From: Stramenopiles sp. TOSAG23-2
Lineage: Eukaryota; Sar
Reading direction: 5' to 3'
Assembly: GCA_900128395.1 (NCBI GenBank)
Contig: LT649251.1
Span: 1 to 60,357, forward strand
DNA: 60,357 nt
A model generated the notes under the pieces. That model had not been told where the DNA came from. It searched no databases and saw nothing but the letters and a program-made list of their open reading frames with translations. A program made the position numbers and the translations under genes. Shown here one piece after another: positions 32,203 to 43,600 of the stretch. Numbering within the stretch: position 1 is the first letter of the stretch; every line of letters begins with the position of its first letter.

Positions 32203-33380
32203 ACGTTTAAATAATAATTCAGCTTCATCTAATTTATTTTGTTGGTAGAACAATCCAGCAAGATTATTGACTGTTGTTAATGTATCTGAATGTTTTCGTC
32301 CTTGTATTTTTTCAAAACCTTCTAATGCACGCTTATATAATCATTCAGCTTCATCTCATTTATTTTCTTCTAATGCACGTTTATATAATGATTCAGCTTC
32401 ATCTAATTTATTTTGTTGTTGGAACAATCCAGCAAGATTATTGACTGTTGTTAATGTATCTGAATGTTTTCGTCCTAACATTTCTTCTCGACCTTCTAAT
32501 GCACGTTTATATAATAATTCAGCTTCATCTAATTTACCTTGACCAGATAACATCGCACCAAGTGCATTCATCAATTTCAATTTCTTCTCCACATCAACAC
32601 CACCACCTTTATCCTTTCCACCCCCGTCCTCCTCCTCCTCCTCCTTCCTCTCCATTTCCTTCAAATAACGTTTACCAATCTCAACTAAACCACTTTGAAT
32701 ACCCATTTGACAATTTGAATTTACAGCTTGAAAACCACCATTTGTATTTTCAACTGCCACCTTAATCTTTTCTTCATCATTTTCATTACCTGCTTTTGAA
32801 TTACGTGTATCAATATTACATAAATTCTGCATAATTGCATGATAATCATTTAATAACGTATCGATAAAATCATCTTCTTGACTTTTTGGTAATACAACTT
32901 CCAATTTTGATTCAGTTTCAATCGTTGAATTAATTTCCCATAAACACCATGAACGTCTTAATGGTATTGGATTTTTCCATGGTGCTAATATTAACATGGT
33001 ATGTCCTATATCACCAACTGCATCTTTAAATGTTGTTTGAAAATCAACATTTTTCCATACATGTTGATTTACTGTACATATATCAAACCATATATAATCA
33101 TTTATTGGATCAACACGTTCACTTAATGATTGTACAATATCTTCAAATTTATATTTCCATGCATGTGATATAAAACGTGTTGCTTTACCAACATTTTGTT
33201 GTTGTTTCATATCATTTGAAGATGCTAGTAATTCTAAGTATGATAATTGAATAGTTGCAGTATCGTATTTAGTAATTTCTTCCATTGCATCTTTTGTTGT
33301 CATGAATGTATCACGAATATAAGTATTACCTTGTTCATCGAATAAACCATGTGAAGTTTGCTTTATTATTTTCTTAAAAG

Positions 33381-33640
33381 CTTCTGATTCATCATTATTA
33401 TTATTATTATTTTTTTGATTTCCATAGCGTATCTCAAAATGTTCATAAATTGATTTATAATTTTGCGGAGGACTAAATTTCAATTTGCCATTGCCACCAC
33501 CAAAACATACCTTCTGATTCATCATTATTATTATTATTATTTTTTTGATTTCCATAGCGTATCTCAAAATGTTCATAAATTGATTTATAATTTTGCGGAG
33601 GACTAAATTTCAATTTGCCATTGCCACCACCAAAACATAC
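33381..33640. repeat. Exact 130-bp tandem duplication that breaks the reading frame
   Basis: Positions 33381-33510 and 33511-33640 are identical by eye. The unit encodes the end of the SPRY region and an Asn run. Because 130 is not a multiple of three, the SPRY frame and the TIR-like frame are separated. With a single copy the frame is continuous. Confidence 0.93.
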
Positions 33641-34048
33641 TCGTATTTTCATTTCTCCATCCCCATCTAATGTAAATGCGGGGTATACACCACCAGTGAA
33701 ATTACAATTGGTAAATGCATCGCCTTGGTATTCATTATTTACGTAAAATCCAATAGTTTTGTTCTCAATATCGATAGCGAAACCAATTCGATCGCCATCT
33801 TTCCATTCTTTTCCATACGCAGAATCGCCATTCCACCATTTAAGTTTTCTATCCCCATCTACACCCCAACTATGCTTACAATCACCAATTCCATTATCTT
33901 GACCATTAGACGTAAAAGCTTCATCCGCCCAACCAAATTGAGGACAAGATCCACTTACATCACCAATTACTTCAATTTCATAATACCATTTTCCGGATGT
34001 TAAACTTATATTATCCAAGCGCCAGGTTGGAAAATATCCTGTTGTGGA

Positions 34049-34244
34049 ACACGTAAACGGACCAGATACATCTTCCGCTACAACCTTCTGATGTTTTTTA
34101 ATGGCCTTCTGATGTTTTTTAATGGAATCGTTCACATTACACATGTACACGTAAACGGACCAGATACATCTTCCGCTACAACCTTCTGATGTTTTTTAAT
34201 GGCCTTCTGATGTTTTTTAATGGAATCGTTCACATTACACATGT
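34049..34244. repeat. 98-bp tandem duplication that breaks the reading frame
   Basis: A unit of 98 bp occurs twice in tandem. It encodes CNVNDSIKKHQKAIKKHQKV and VAEDVSGPFTC. The first reading ends in TCVM and stop; the second continues into the SPRY domain in another frame. One copy alone would give a continuous frame. Confidence 0.92.
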
Positions 34245-34713
34245 ATGAAACTTGCAATTTACAAAGTTGTAAACTCGATGTAGTCGCAATAATGTTATTT
34301 GTTATATCCCAATCCCAATGTGCAAAATTCGCTTCGTGATTGAATTTCTCTGGTGTTTTAATTGGTGTTAATGTATATTCATTGTTTTCTGTAACATTTG
34401 TTACTGCATAAACTTGGTTTTTTTTTACATCTTTCACGCGATCACCAATTGCAGCTTTCATATTTGGCTTGATCAACAATTGTTCTTGCTCATTTAACGT
34501 AATATTTTCTCGAACAATTTGTTTATTACTATTCAATTTACGTATTTGTAAGATATTATCTGCTAATTTAATTGCACTATTTCCTTTATAAAAAACACGT
34601 TCCGCACTGTTAAAGTCATTCAATCGTTTGGATATATCTTGTAATACATGTATTTTCACACCACGTATATCCATTTTATGGACGTTATTGTTTTGATTTG
34701 CAATCGATGCCAT

Positions 34714-35779
34714 GATTGTAATTTACTAGATATTATATCTGTGTTTCTTCAAATGTTTCCAATACTTTTTATGGACTTATATATAATAATACTTGTAGTT
34801 AATTTAGACGAAAAATATATGAATTAAAATTTAAAATATTAAATGTAATAATATGCAATTTTTCACTTTCTCCGTCGTATGTAAATAATTTTTACAACTT
34901 TTTTTTACTAAATATATTTATGATACACAATACGTAGATAATCAATATGTTATGACTAGTATTAGTTGTATATAAATATATCTCAATATTCTTTTTCGTT
35001 CACTCTTTCTACATCGACAACTAACATCTACATCTATCTTATGTTTTGTAATGTGCTAATGATTTTCCTGTTGTAAATGTGAACATAATACGTGATTATT
35101 TTTATCACAAATAAATCCATTTTATCCTCTATAAAAATATTCATTGTTCCTTCCATTAACATATAAATAATATAAAAAATAAATGATTAAAATACCTTAT
35201 AAGTATCGTACATAATGATAAATATCCGATATTGGTCATTTTTATGTTTAAAAAATGTTGGTCTTTGAGTAAATTTACTTATTATTAATGATAATGAGAA
35301 TGATTTTTACCACAAATAAATCCATTTTATACTCTATAAAAATATTCATTGTTCCTTCCATTAACATATAAATAATATTATATATAAATGACTAAAATAC
35401 CAATAATATCATAGTATATAATTATAAATATCCGATTTATAGATTACTTTTACACACTTCACCCCCGCTTCTTTCTTACCCTTTTTATCATCAAATTCCT
35501 CAACAAATAATTAATAAAAAAATACTCCACGAACACCCCACCCCTACCGACCTACTTACAGAATAAGTCACCACAAGTTATAAACCTCTATAGATGTCCT
35601 TCATGGCATATAAAACGGTAGCCAGCGTAATAATATATATAAATTGAATCAGCAGAAATAGTAGAGTCCGCATCACATTACATTTCGCTGCTTTTCATTT
35701 AGAAAAAGAAAAAAAAATAATTTAATAATAAATTTATTAATTGCGAAATTTGTTTGTTAATTCTCTATTTTATAATAAA
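34714..35779. other. Intergenic region with a pair of diverged direct repeats
   Basis: About 1.07 kb between divergent genes. A unit of about 100 bp containing CACAAATAAATCCATTTTAT and TTCATTGTTCCTTCCATTAA occurs at about 35098-35196 and 35302-35401 with several differences. The proximal part (35460-35530) is C-rich on the plus strand. No gene is seen. Both promoters should lie here. Confidence 0.55.
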
Positions 35780-36802
35780 ATGGGGTGTTGTGGTTCAACT
35801 ATATGGAACGATAGCACTGCGAAGGCATTTAAGACTGTTTGGTACGATGATTATGAAAAAACGTTTGGAAATGCTACTAAAAAAGTAATTGCCATTACTG
35901 GATGCACAACTGGCACTGGTTATCATCTTGCCAAATTTGCCTTGAGAAAAGAAGCAAGTGTAATTATGTTAAACCGTAACTCAGAACGGCATGATAGAGC
36001 ATTTAAGAGTTTGAAGGAGTTATTTCCAAATGGTACGTTAACACACATACCATGCGACTTGTCTAGTTTCGAAAGTGTGCGTAATGCAGCAAAAGAGCTA
36101 CGATCATTGTGTGAGAAAAATGGACTGGATGTTTTAGCTTGTAATGCAGGAGTCATGGCATTTCCAGATGAAGCTACAATTGATGGATACGATATACAGA
36201 TGCAAACCAATCATTTATCACATTTTTTACTTTTAAGCGAAACATTTTCTTTACTTGAAACTGCGGCGAATCAAAATGGTGAGGCTCGTGTAATTATGCA
36301 CAGTTCATTGGCACGACAAGGTGGGTCTCCACCACTCCAAGAAAAATATTTTGGAAAAAACGGTGGTGATCTCGGTGGAGATGGCGCATCTATGCTTTGT
36401 GGTGGTGCACGTTGGAAAAGATATCATCAAACAAAATTAGCAAATATAATATTTGCACAAGCTTTACATCAACGATTAAGACTTAAAAATTCTAAAGTTA
36501 AATCGCTTGTTGCCGCGCCAGGACTTGCTGCTACAAATTTGCAAGTTACAACGGGGGAAAAAAAGGGGATGAGCGAATTTTGGATTATGAAATATGGACA
36601 ATCAGCAGCTGATGGTACGATGCCACTTATATGTTGTTGTTTCCACCCAGATGCACAATGTGGTGATTTTTATGAGCCTGTTAAAAAAGCAAAAGGATTG
36701 CCTGTAAAAACAATTGTAAAAGCGAAAGAAAAAAGCGAAGCTGGCATGAAATTATTATGGGAACATAGTGAAAAAGCATGTGATGTGAAATTTGAAATTT
36801 GA
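35780..36802 (+). CDS. Short-chain dehydrogenase/reductase (SDR)
   Basis: The ATG at 35780 gives a 340-residue protein; an upstream in-frame TTG at 35741 is not a plausible start in a eukaryote. The Rossmann signature is TGCTTGTGYHLA (about 41-52), a variant of TGxxxGxG. It is followed by the NAG motif in LACNAGVM and the catalytic HSS ... YHQTK, a YxxxK pair with the upstream Ser. This is the retinol-dehydrogenase-like type of SDR, oxidising or reducing an alcohol or carbonyl with NAD(P)(H). The N-terminus MGCCGS has a Gly2 and Cys3/Cys4, so acylation and membrane attachment are possible. Substrate is unknown. It converges with the WDR89-like gene, whose 3' end is 178 bp away. Confidence 0.9.
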   Translation: MGCCGSTIWNDSTAKAFKTVWYDDYEKTFGNATKKVIAITGCTTGTGYHLAKFALRKEASVIMLNRNSERHDRAFKSLKELFPNGTLTHIPCDLSSFESVRNAAKELRSLCEKNGLDVLACNAGVMAFPDEATIDGYDIQMQTNHLSHFLLLSETFSLLETAANQNGEARVIMHSSLARQGGSPPLQEKYFGKNGGDLGGDGASMLCGGARWKRYHQTKLANIIFAQALHQRLRLKNSKVKSLVAAPGLAATNLQVTTGEKKGMSEFWIMKYGQSAADGTMPLICCCFHPDAQCGDFYEPVKKAKGLPVKTIVKAKEKSEAGMKLLWEHSEKACDVKFEI

Positions 36803-36980
36803 AATATTATTATTATGTAAAGTGTACTCTAAAATATTATAAAATAGCATAATAGTGTATTGATGGTTACTCCTCTTCAGTTCTTTTATTAAAAAATATA
36901 CGAGTAATATTTTATAAAACAATTTGAAAATACACACTGGAAAATCATATATTTAATAAAGTCAAGACACAAATGTGGTG

Positions 36981-38196
36981 TTACCTTCGATGTTTCTCAC
37001 CCCGTCGATTGTTACCGCTACCACCACCACTACCACCACCTTTCCGTTTCAATTCATTACGTTTATGTTTCATATTATATTTCATTTCTTTTTTCCAATG
37101 TGTAATCAATGCATCTTCCCCGCAACTATAAAATTGAACAATATTTTGATTTCTTGTTCCAGATAAACTTGGTTCTTGATTGATTAAACATATATCACGT
37201 ATTAAACCATAATGGCTATCTGTAAATATACAATCAACAAATACACGTTCCATCGGATCATTTGTGACCCCACCACCATTAATACTTAATGAGATTGATA
37301 ATTGTACAATATCATGTGTATTAAATGTACCACCATATATTATAATACGTCCAAAATTCATATCATAATATCCATTTGGTAATAAATAATCAACATTTGG
37401 AAATTTATTATATTGTACAATACATTCACCATCTTCAACATTCCATATTGTTAATGTATTAACAGAGGTAATCAATACAATGTATTCAACACTATTGTAT
37501 CTAAATGGTATGGTATGTATAATATCGCAATTTGCATTGTAACACATCATAAATGCATCATCTTCATTCGATGCACTTACATCATATAAGGATGCTGTCC
37601 CATCTGCACTTGCTGTATATAATTTCGTTGGATCATTATGATCAAATGTTAATGTTAAGACTGCATCACTATGTGCATCTTTATATTGCCCAAGTAATTT
37701 ATTGGAATTACGTATATCATAAAAATTAATCATACCATTTTCCATACCATTTGCAATTAAATTACCACCTAAACCAAATGCAAGGCTATGGGAAGAATAT
37801 GAATTTAATTGTTGTTGCCCAGATGCTGACATTGCATTTCCAAAATTACCAACACGAACATCGTGTAAAGATACACCACCTTTACCAATAGCACTTAATA
37901 AATTATTATCAATTGGTGAATATGTAATTTGTCGTATAAAATTTGGTCCTTTGATTTTAAATTGTTGTATTGGTTTTAATGTTGTTGGATCATATGCTAT
38001 AATATTATTATTTGGTGCTAAACCAACTGTTAATAACGTTTTCGATAAATTAATATCGATCGATGTGGCAAAATGAGATGGTTTCTTTTTCTTTGTACTA
38101 TTATGTTTTAACGATGTTAAAATATTATTTACAGGTCGATATGTTTGTGGCATTGGTATTGGTGATTTATTTGTTTGAGTTCTTCTTGTTTCATGA

Positions 38197-38233
<37 letters not shown>

Positions 38234-38327
38234 GATTTATTGCTTGATATGTTGTTTCTATATTACTAAAATACATGGAATGGTCGTTTTTGTTATCATC
38301 AATATCCATGGATGTTAATGATGACAT
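36981..38327 (-). CDS. WD40-repeat protein, WDR89-like
   Basis: The 448-residue protein has an Asn-run N-terminus (about 34-45) and WD40-type repeats from about 80 to 420, for example AHSDAVLTLTFDHNDPTKLYTASADGTASLYDV and a later GEDALITHWKK. The C-terminus is basic and Gly-rich. The order of repeats and the HSD..L...F.P....L.....DG....D core resemble WDR89, a poorly characterised WD40 protein. WD40 propellers serve as protein-interaction platforms, so no catalytic role is expected. The specific WDR89 match is tentative; the WD40 call is firm. It is divergent from RRP12. Confidence 0.75.
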
Positions 38328-39598
38328 GTTGTTTTTGGTTTGTTTTACTTTTCTAATAATCGAAGATATATATATATATATATATTTATTTTTTTACTAT
38401 AAATCCTACTGTGTATAATTATCACCACACAATGTTTATTTTTTCACAAAAATCAACTTAATCAATCTATCTATCTATCTATATATATATATATACAAAT
38501 AAGATTCACGTGAATATTAATTAATCAATAATGTGGTAACAGATAAAAAAACAATAATTGACGAGTTGTTTATATTCTACATGTATGAAGAATGTACAAT
38601 AAATAAGTCGTTCCATATATCGATAGCGTACATATACATGTCTATCTATGAAATCTATTCTATGTATATGATATATATATTTTATTTTTTTTTCTTTCCA
38701 TAAATATATATAATATTCAACATTTCCCATTATTAACACCATCTACTATAACTATCATGATCGCTACTGCAATAGTGAAAGAAGATATTGTTTTGCGAAA
38801 AATAGGGAAAGATTATTATTAATTTTGTGTGTGTTTTTTTTTCCATAGTACCACGTGTTATATTTATTTATTTATTTTATTTTTTTTTTGAGATGATTAT
38901 TTTCTTTTTTTCCCATAGTACTATAGTACCACGTTATAACGTGTTTTTTATATTTCTTTTTATTTTTTTTTTGAGATGATTATTTTCTTTTTTTCCCATA
39001 GTACCGTGTTATTTATATTATTTATTTTTTTGTTTTCTTCCTCAGCAATCCTAGACCATCCAATTTATTTCATCCACAATCTCCTACCTTTTCCATAGTT
39101 TTAAGGGATTTTGTTCTACAATTTGCACCGACTAGTTTTGGTAAAATATTGTACTTAAACATCCATTATTAGTATACTTTATCATAGGCATGAAATCTCT
39201 TTTGACGATTTTCTTGGTAAAATATTAAAAACTAAAAAGTAACATATATATATACACATACACGTATACATAAATATCGGTACTCGAATATACAATCTCT
39301 GCAATAATTAGTTGATATTATTGATGAAGTAAAGATCGATTGAGGGATTACAATACGTTTTGAATCGAGAATGCAACATGGGAGATTGGGGTTGAAATCT
39401 CTTTTGGACGATTTTCTCTTGTGGTAAAATATTGTACTTATTCATCCATTATCATTATACTTTATCATAGGCATGAAATCTCCTATAATTTTGATCCTAT
39501 ATTAATATCTACAATATGATAATAAAAACACATTTTCGACGAAGGGAGGAGCGAGAATATATAATAATACTTCGTCCCCTCCTTAAACATTAATATAT

Positions 39599-39824
39599 AT
39601 CCTTTAACGGGGGAATGGCATCGATCGATGCCATTCAGGACCTTTTTCGAAAAAAAAGTCGAATTTCACCGAAATTCCAAAAATGAAGTAATGAGAATAC
39701 CACGAATGTGTATCCTTTAACGGGGGAATGGCATCGATCGATGCCATTCAGGACCTTTTTCGAAAAAAAAGTCGAATTTCACCGAAATTCCAAAAATGAA
39801 GTAATGAGAATACCACGAATGTGT
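39599..39824. repeat. 113-bp tandem duplication with palindromic core
   Basis: Two copies with a period of 113 bp. Each contains TCCTTTAACGGGGGAATGGC followed by the palindrome GGCATCGATCGATGCC and a poly(A)-flanked GTCGAATTTCACC. The copies look identical over their whole length. Confidence 0.9.
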
Positions 39825-40221
39825 TCTACACATAAAACTGATTTCAAAACATCCAACTTTTATAACAAAATTCCATCTAGAATTCAAATTAGAGTTGCTT
39901 GATGTTTGTCCATTTACATAAAATTTGTCACTTTTAACGTTCATATAACATATAACATATATATATCATGTGTTTACAAAACTAATTTATTCATGTGTAT
40001 AATGATATATTTTTGTTGAAATATGGGGATCTTAAGGTCGCTTATACAGTGGTAATACATTTATCCATATCGATTATTATTAAAATAAATTTCCGATTTA
40101 AAATTATTATATTACTAGTATTCTAAAAGTACAAAATAATAGGAAACATAATATTATAAAATTGTATAAATAATTCCATTTTGTGGATGAATATAAAAAA
40201 TTTGTTAGATCACACAAGATT

Positions 40222-40475
40222 ACTAAAATTCGGGAATGGCATAGATCTATGCCATTCAGATTATCCCGTTAAAGGATATGATAGATATATTAAATTAATT
40301 CTATGTATAATATATAGCAGGTAAAACAAGTGCTTCTGATGTAACAAAACTAAAATTCGGGAATGGCATAGATCTATGCCATTCAGATTATCCCGTTAAA
40401 GGATATGATAGATATATTAAATTAATTCTATGTATAATATATAGCAGGTAAAACAAGTGCTTCTGATGTAACAAA
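40222..40475. repeat. 127-bp tandem duplication with related palindrome
   Basis: Two copies with a period of 127 bp. Each contains CGGGAATGGCATAGATCTAT, forming the palindrome GGCATAGATCTATGCC, then ATTATCCCGTTAAAGGATA. The last part is the reverse complement of the TATCCTTTAACGGG at 39599, so the two loci are related elements in opposite orientation. Confidence 0.9.
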
Positions 40476-40635
40476 ACCATTATTATATTATTAAAACTGA
40501 GAGAACATACAATATATCACCGCATAATCATCCCTAATCATTAGTTTGATCGAGTATATATATATATACATACAGTTTAGTTTAAGATTATTATTAATAT
40601 CATTTATTTTTAATAGCATTACTATATATAGAATA

Positions 40636-43600
40636 ATGCTACAAAATAATAATATTAAAGCAACAACCCATGTCTGCCCACAATATGCAGCATTAGCAGC
40701 AAATCCAAAACGAAATCCAACAGCAGCAGCAATTCTATCAGCAATTACCGATATTATCCAAATGCGAGTGCAACAACAGCAGCAAGCATCATCTAAAAAA
40801 ATCACACCAACACATTATTTTGCTACGTTAATGACAGCATTAGATGAAGGTAATCCCTCGGATAGGCAAGATTGTATGTTTTTATTGAAATTATTATTAC
40901 CACACGTATCAAAAGGTGTTTTACAATCAAAATTTGTTGCTGCTATGGATGTTTTTTCTAACGTGTTGAACGACAATGCCAATCCAGACAGTTTAACCAA
41001 CTCGTTAATTAAACATTTAATTGAATGCATTGGTTTAGTATTAGCTGCACAACCATGTGCACCAACATTTTGGGCACAACCAAAAACATTACAAAGTTTT
41101 AATGCAATATTAAATTTAATTATTGATGAACGTCCAAAAATACGTAAAAGTTCACATGAAGCAATACGTATATTATTACGTAATGGGCATGGGAAATATC
41201 TAAGCAATAATATTGTTACATGTTTAGAACAAATTTTAAAATCAGCTACACAAAAAAATTGTAAACCAGTATTGATTATTTTACCATTAATACAAGATGT
41301 ATTACCATATTTATTAGATGATGATGATAATAATAGTAATAATAATAAGAAGAAGAAAACTGGAAAACCATTAAAAGAAACATCGGCGGGTAGATTAATA
41401 TTTGCATTATTACGTACTCAAGCATTTTTATCGGATAATAAATTTAGTGAATTAACTTTTCGTTCGTTTCAAAATAGTGTAGTACCAAAACAATTGGATG
41501 GAAATACAAATGCAACAACAACAACAACAACAACAAAATGGAGTACAGATTTATTACATTTATTTTTAAATACATTAATGGATTTACGACCAGGACATCA
41601 ACAACAAGTACAAGTTGGTGAATCGTATTTACCATTATTAGCAGATGCAATGGTATGTATGTATCGTGGAAATAAAAATGTATCAATGAATTTATTACCA
41701 CGTGCTGTAACGACAATACAAACATTTTTTGATTCAACCAATACGGATGTGCATCGTTGGGCATGTGAAGCTATGGCACGATTATGTGTCCATTGCATTG
41801 ATGAAAATGAAGTTATTGAAACAAATATTACATTAATCAAAGAAGAAGGTATGAACAACAACAATCGACCAACTTCTGGTAAAACTTCCCCTAAACGTTT
41901 ATTGCCATTGCAAAGTGTTGTGCAAACATGGGCAGATTTATTTTTGCCACGTTATCGCCATGCAAGACGTGTCATTGTTCCATTTGCACAAGGTGTATTT
42001 GAACATTTCAATACACGTGCATATCCCATTTTAAATCCCATTGTCAATATGGTAAAAGATTCCATGGATGAAGAACGTCAAAAAGGTGGTGCAAATGTTA
42101 CAAGTAATGATAAAAAAGAAATGGAAGAAGCATTATGGGAAATAGTTGATGCAAATGACCATAGTGATAGCGATAGTGACGAGGACGATGCAATGGAAGA
42201 TAACAATAATAAGTACAACAACAACAACAACAAACGTGGTAAAGGTCCAAATAAACAGTTCAATAAAAATGCACGAAGATTACAAAAAATGAAAGAAAAA
42301 ATGAAAGAAAAAGAAGAATTAACAGAAGCATTAATTATTGATCGTTTCATTGGTTCGATTATTAAAGCATATGGGCCACAAAATTTCTTTACAATCGTAC
42401 CAATTGGTAACATTAATATTGAAGGGTTTAAAGAAACAAATGAATCCTTGCAATTATTAGATAAACGTTTATGGACATTACCATTATTAAAGAAATATTT
42501 ATTTGATTGTATCAATTTTTCAGATACAAAATTAAAAATGTTTAAAGAATATATATTGGTATTAGCATTACAATGCGAACGTGCAACACGTACGGATGGA
42601 GTTACAAATGTTGTTAAAAACGTCATGCAAACACGGGTACAACAATTATGGAGTTTATTCCCATCATTCTGTTCCAATGCAAGCGATATTGCTGAAGTAT
42701 TGCCAACATTAGGTCCAATGTTAGGCAATGCAATGAGAGATGGTAGATATCCACGTATGCAACAAAGTGTATGTCTTGGTATAGAAATTTTATGTAAAAA
42801 CAATAATAATAATGATGATGATTCGGAAATAAAAAATAATAAATTGCCTAACAACAACGAGGGTGGTGATGACGACGATGATGATAATGCTGAGCAAAAG
42901 GAACGAAAAACGATTAACGTAGCGACGCTGACTAAATTTGCACCAAATTTCTTCCCAATATTATTTGCTGGATATGAACAAACAAATGCACAAGAATTTT
43001 TAAATGTTATTAAAACATATGTTGTATTTGCATCAAAGGAATTAATTGAAAATATGGGTAATCAAGTCATTAAGAAATTGATACAAAGCACAATAAATTT
43101 AAGTGAAAATCATGCAACTGCATCATTAATGCTTGGATTAGCAACTGTCTTGACGCCAAAATTAAGTGTAAAACAACGTGACGTGTTGTACAAAGCAATT
43201 ACACCATGTTTGAATGATAATGCGCATGGAAATGTGCAAAAACGTGGATACAAAGTATTAGCTGCTCTGTGCGAGCATCATTCCAAACAAGCTGCATTAG
43301 ATAATTTCGAATGGTTATCCAATGTTGGTAAATCGATTGTTAATGGCATTGGTACATCAAGTGTTGCAGGGAAACGTATGCGATTATTATGTGTTGGTTT
43401 TATTATTAAAGGATTAGATTTAACACAAGAATTGCATCAACAATTATTTTTAGAAACCTTAGGGGAAGTAGTAATGTGTTTAAAAGAACAAAATACACGT
43501 GCTCGAAATGCTGCATTTGATTGTCTAATTATCATGGCTGAGCAAATGGTGGGTGTAAATTTATTAGAAACTTTTTTCGATATGGTTAGTGCTGGTTTAG

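Larger units (their letters stand above)
29679..34713 (-). pseudogene. Disrupted SPRY / TIR-like / kinesin-light-chain TPR / KOW-like protein gene
   Basis: Read right to left, fragments of one large protein follow in order. First comes a unique N-terminal region from ATG 34713, then a SPRY domain (about 33640-34080, SGKWYYEIEVIGD ... GDRIGFAIDIENKTIGFYVN). Next is a domain with FISHAWKYKFEDIV, YIWFDICTVNQH and RRSWCLWEI (about 32860-33200), resembling TIR-like or KLC-associated domains of protists. Then come about 18 TPRs of 42 residues (about 30190-32560, consensus LDEAELLYKRALEG) and a C-terminal part with KOW-like repeats (NGRIGRI, NGQTGNVVGY). The frame is broken by tandem duplications of 98 and 130 bp, an inverted segment (30903-31061), a 49-bp inverted copy and TGA codons at 31920, 32341 and 32356. 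Removing one duplicate copy at each of the first two sites restores a continuous frame. A decayed gene or a misassembled, once-intact gene are both possible. Confidence 0.82.
38328..40635. other. Long intergenic region with tandem and palindromic repeats
   Basis: About 2.3 kb between divergent WDR89-like and RRP12 genes. It holds a GATA microsatellite (about 38464-38480), about three copies of a T-rich unit with GAGATGATTATTTTC and CCCATAGTACC (38840-39025), and a diverged direct repeat with GGTAAAATATTGTACTTA and TACTTTATCATAGGCATGAA (about 39138-39205 and 39420-39480). Two pairs of exact duplications with palindromic cores (39599-39824, 40222-40475) follow. The short ORFs in these repeats are not credible genes. 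Confidence 0.6.

Noticed and set aside
31920-32358. Recoded TGA (non-standard genetic code)
   Set aside because: Several intact genes here end with TGA at natural C-termini (PH kinase, CDPK, the secreted coiled-coil protein), and TGA does not occur inside their conserved regions. The TPR-locus TGAs fit decay better.
35741-35779. Upstream TTG start for the SDR gene
   Set aside because: A TTG start is unlikely in a eukaryotic nuclear gene, and the ATG at 35780 gives an N-terminus MGCCGS of the kind expected for acylation.
40546-40635. N-terminal extension of RRP12 from a TTG codon
   Set aside because: The extension is hydrophobic low-complexity sequence from AT-rich DNA, and an ATG at 40636 starts the conserved-looking protein.
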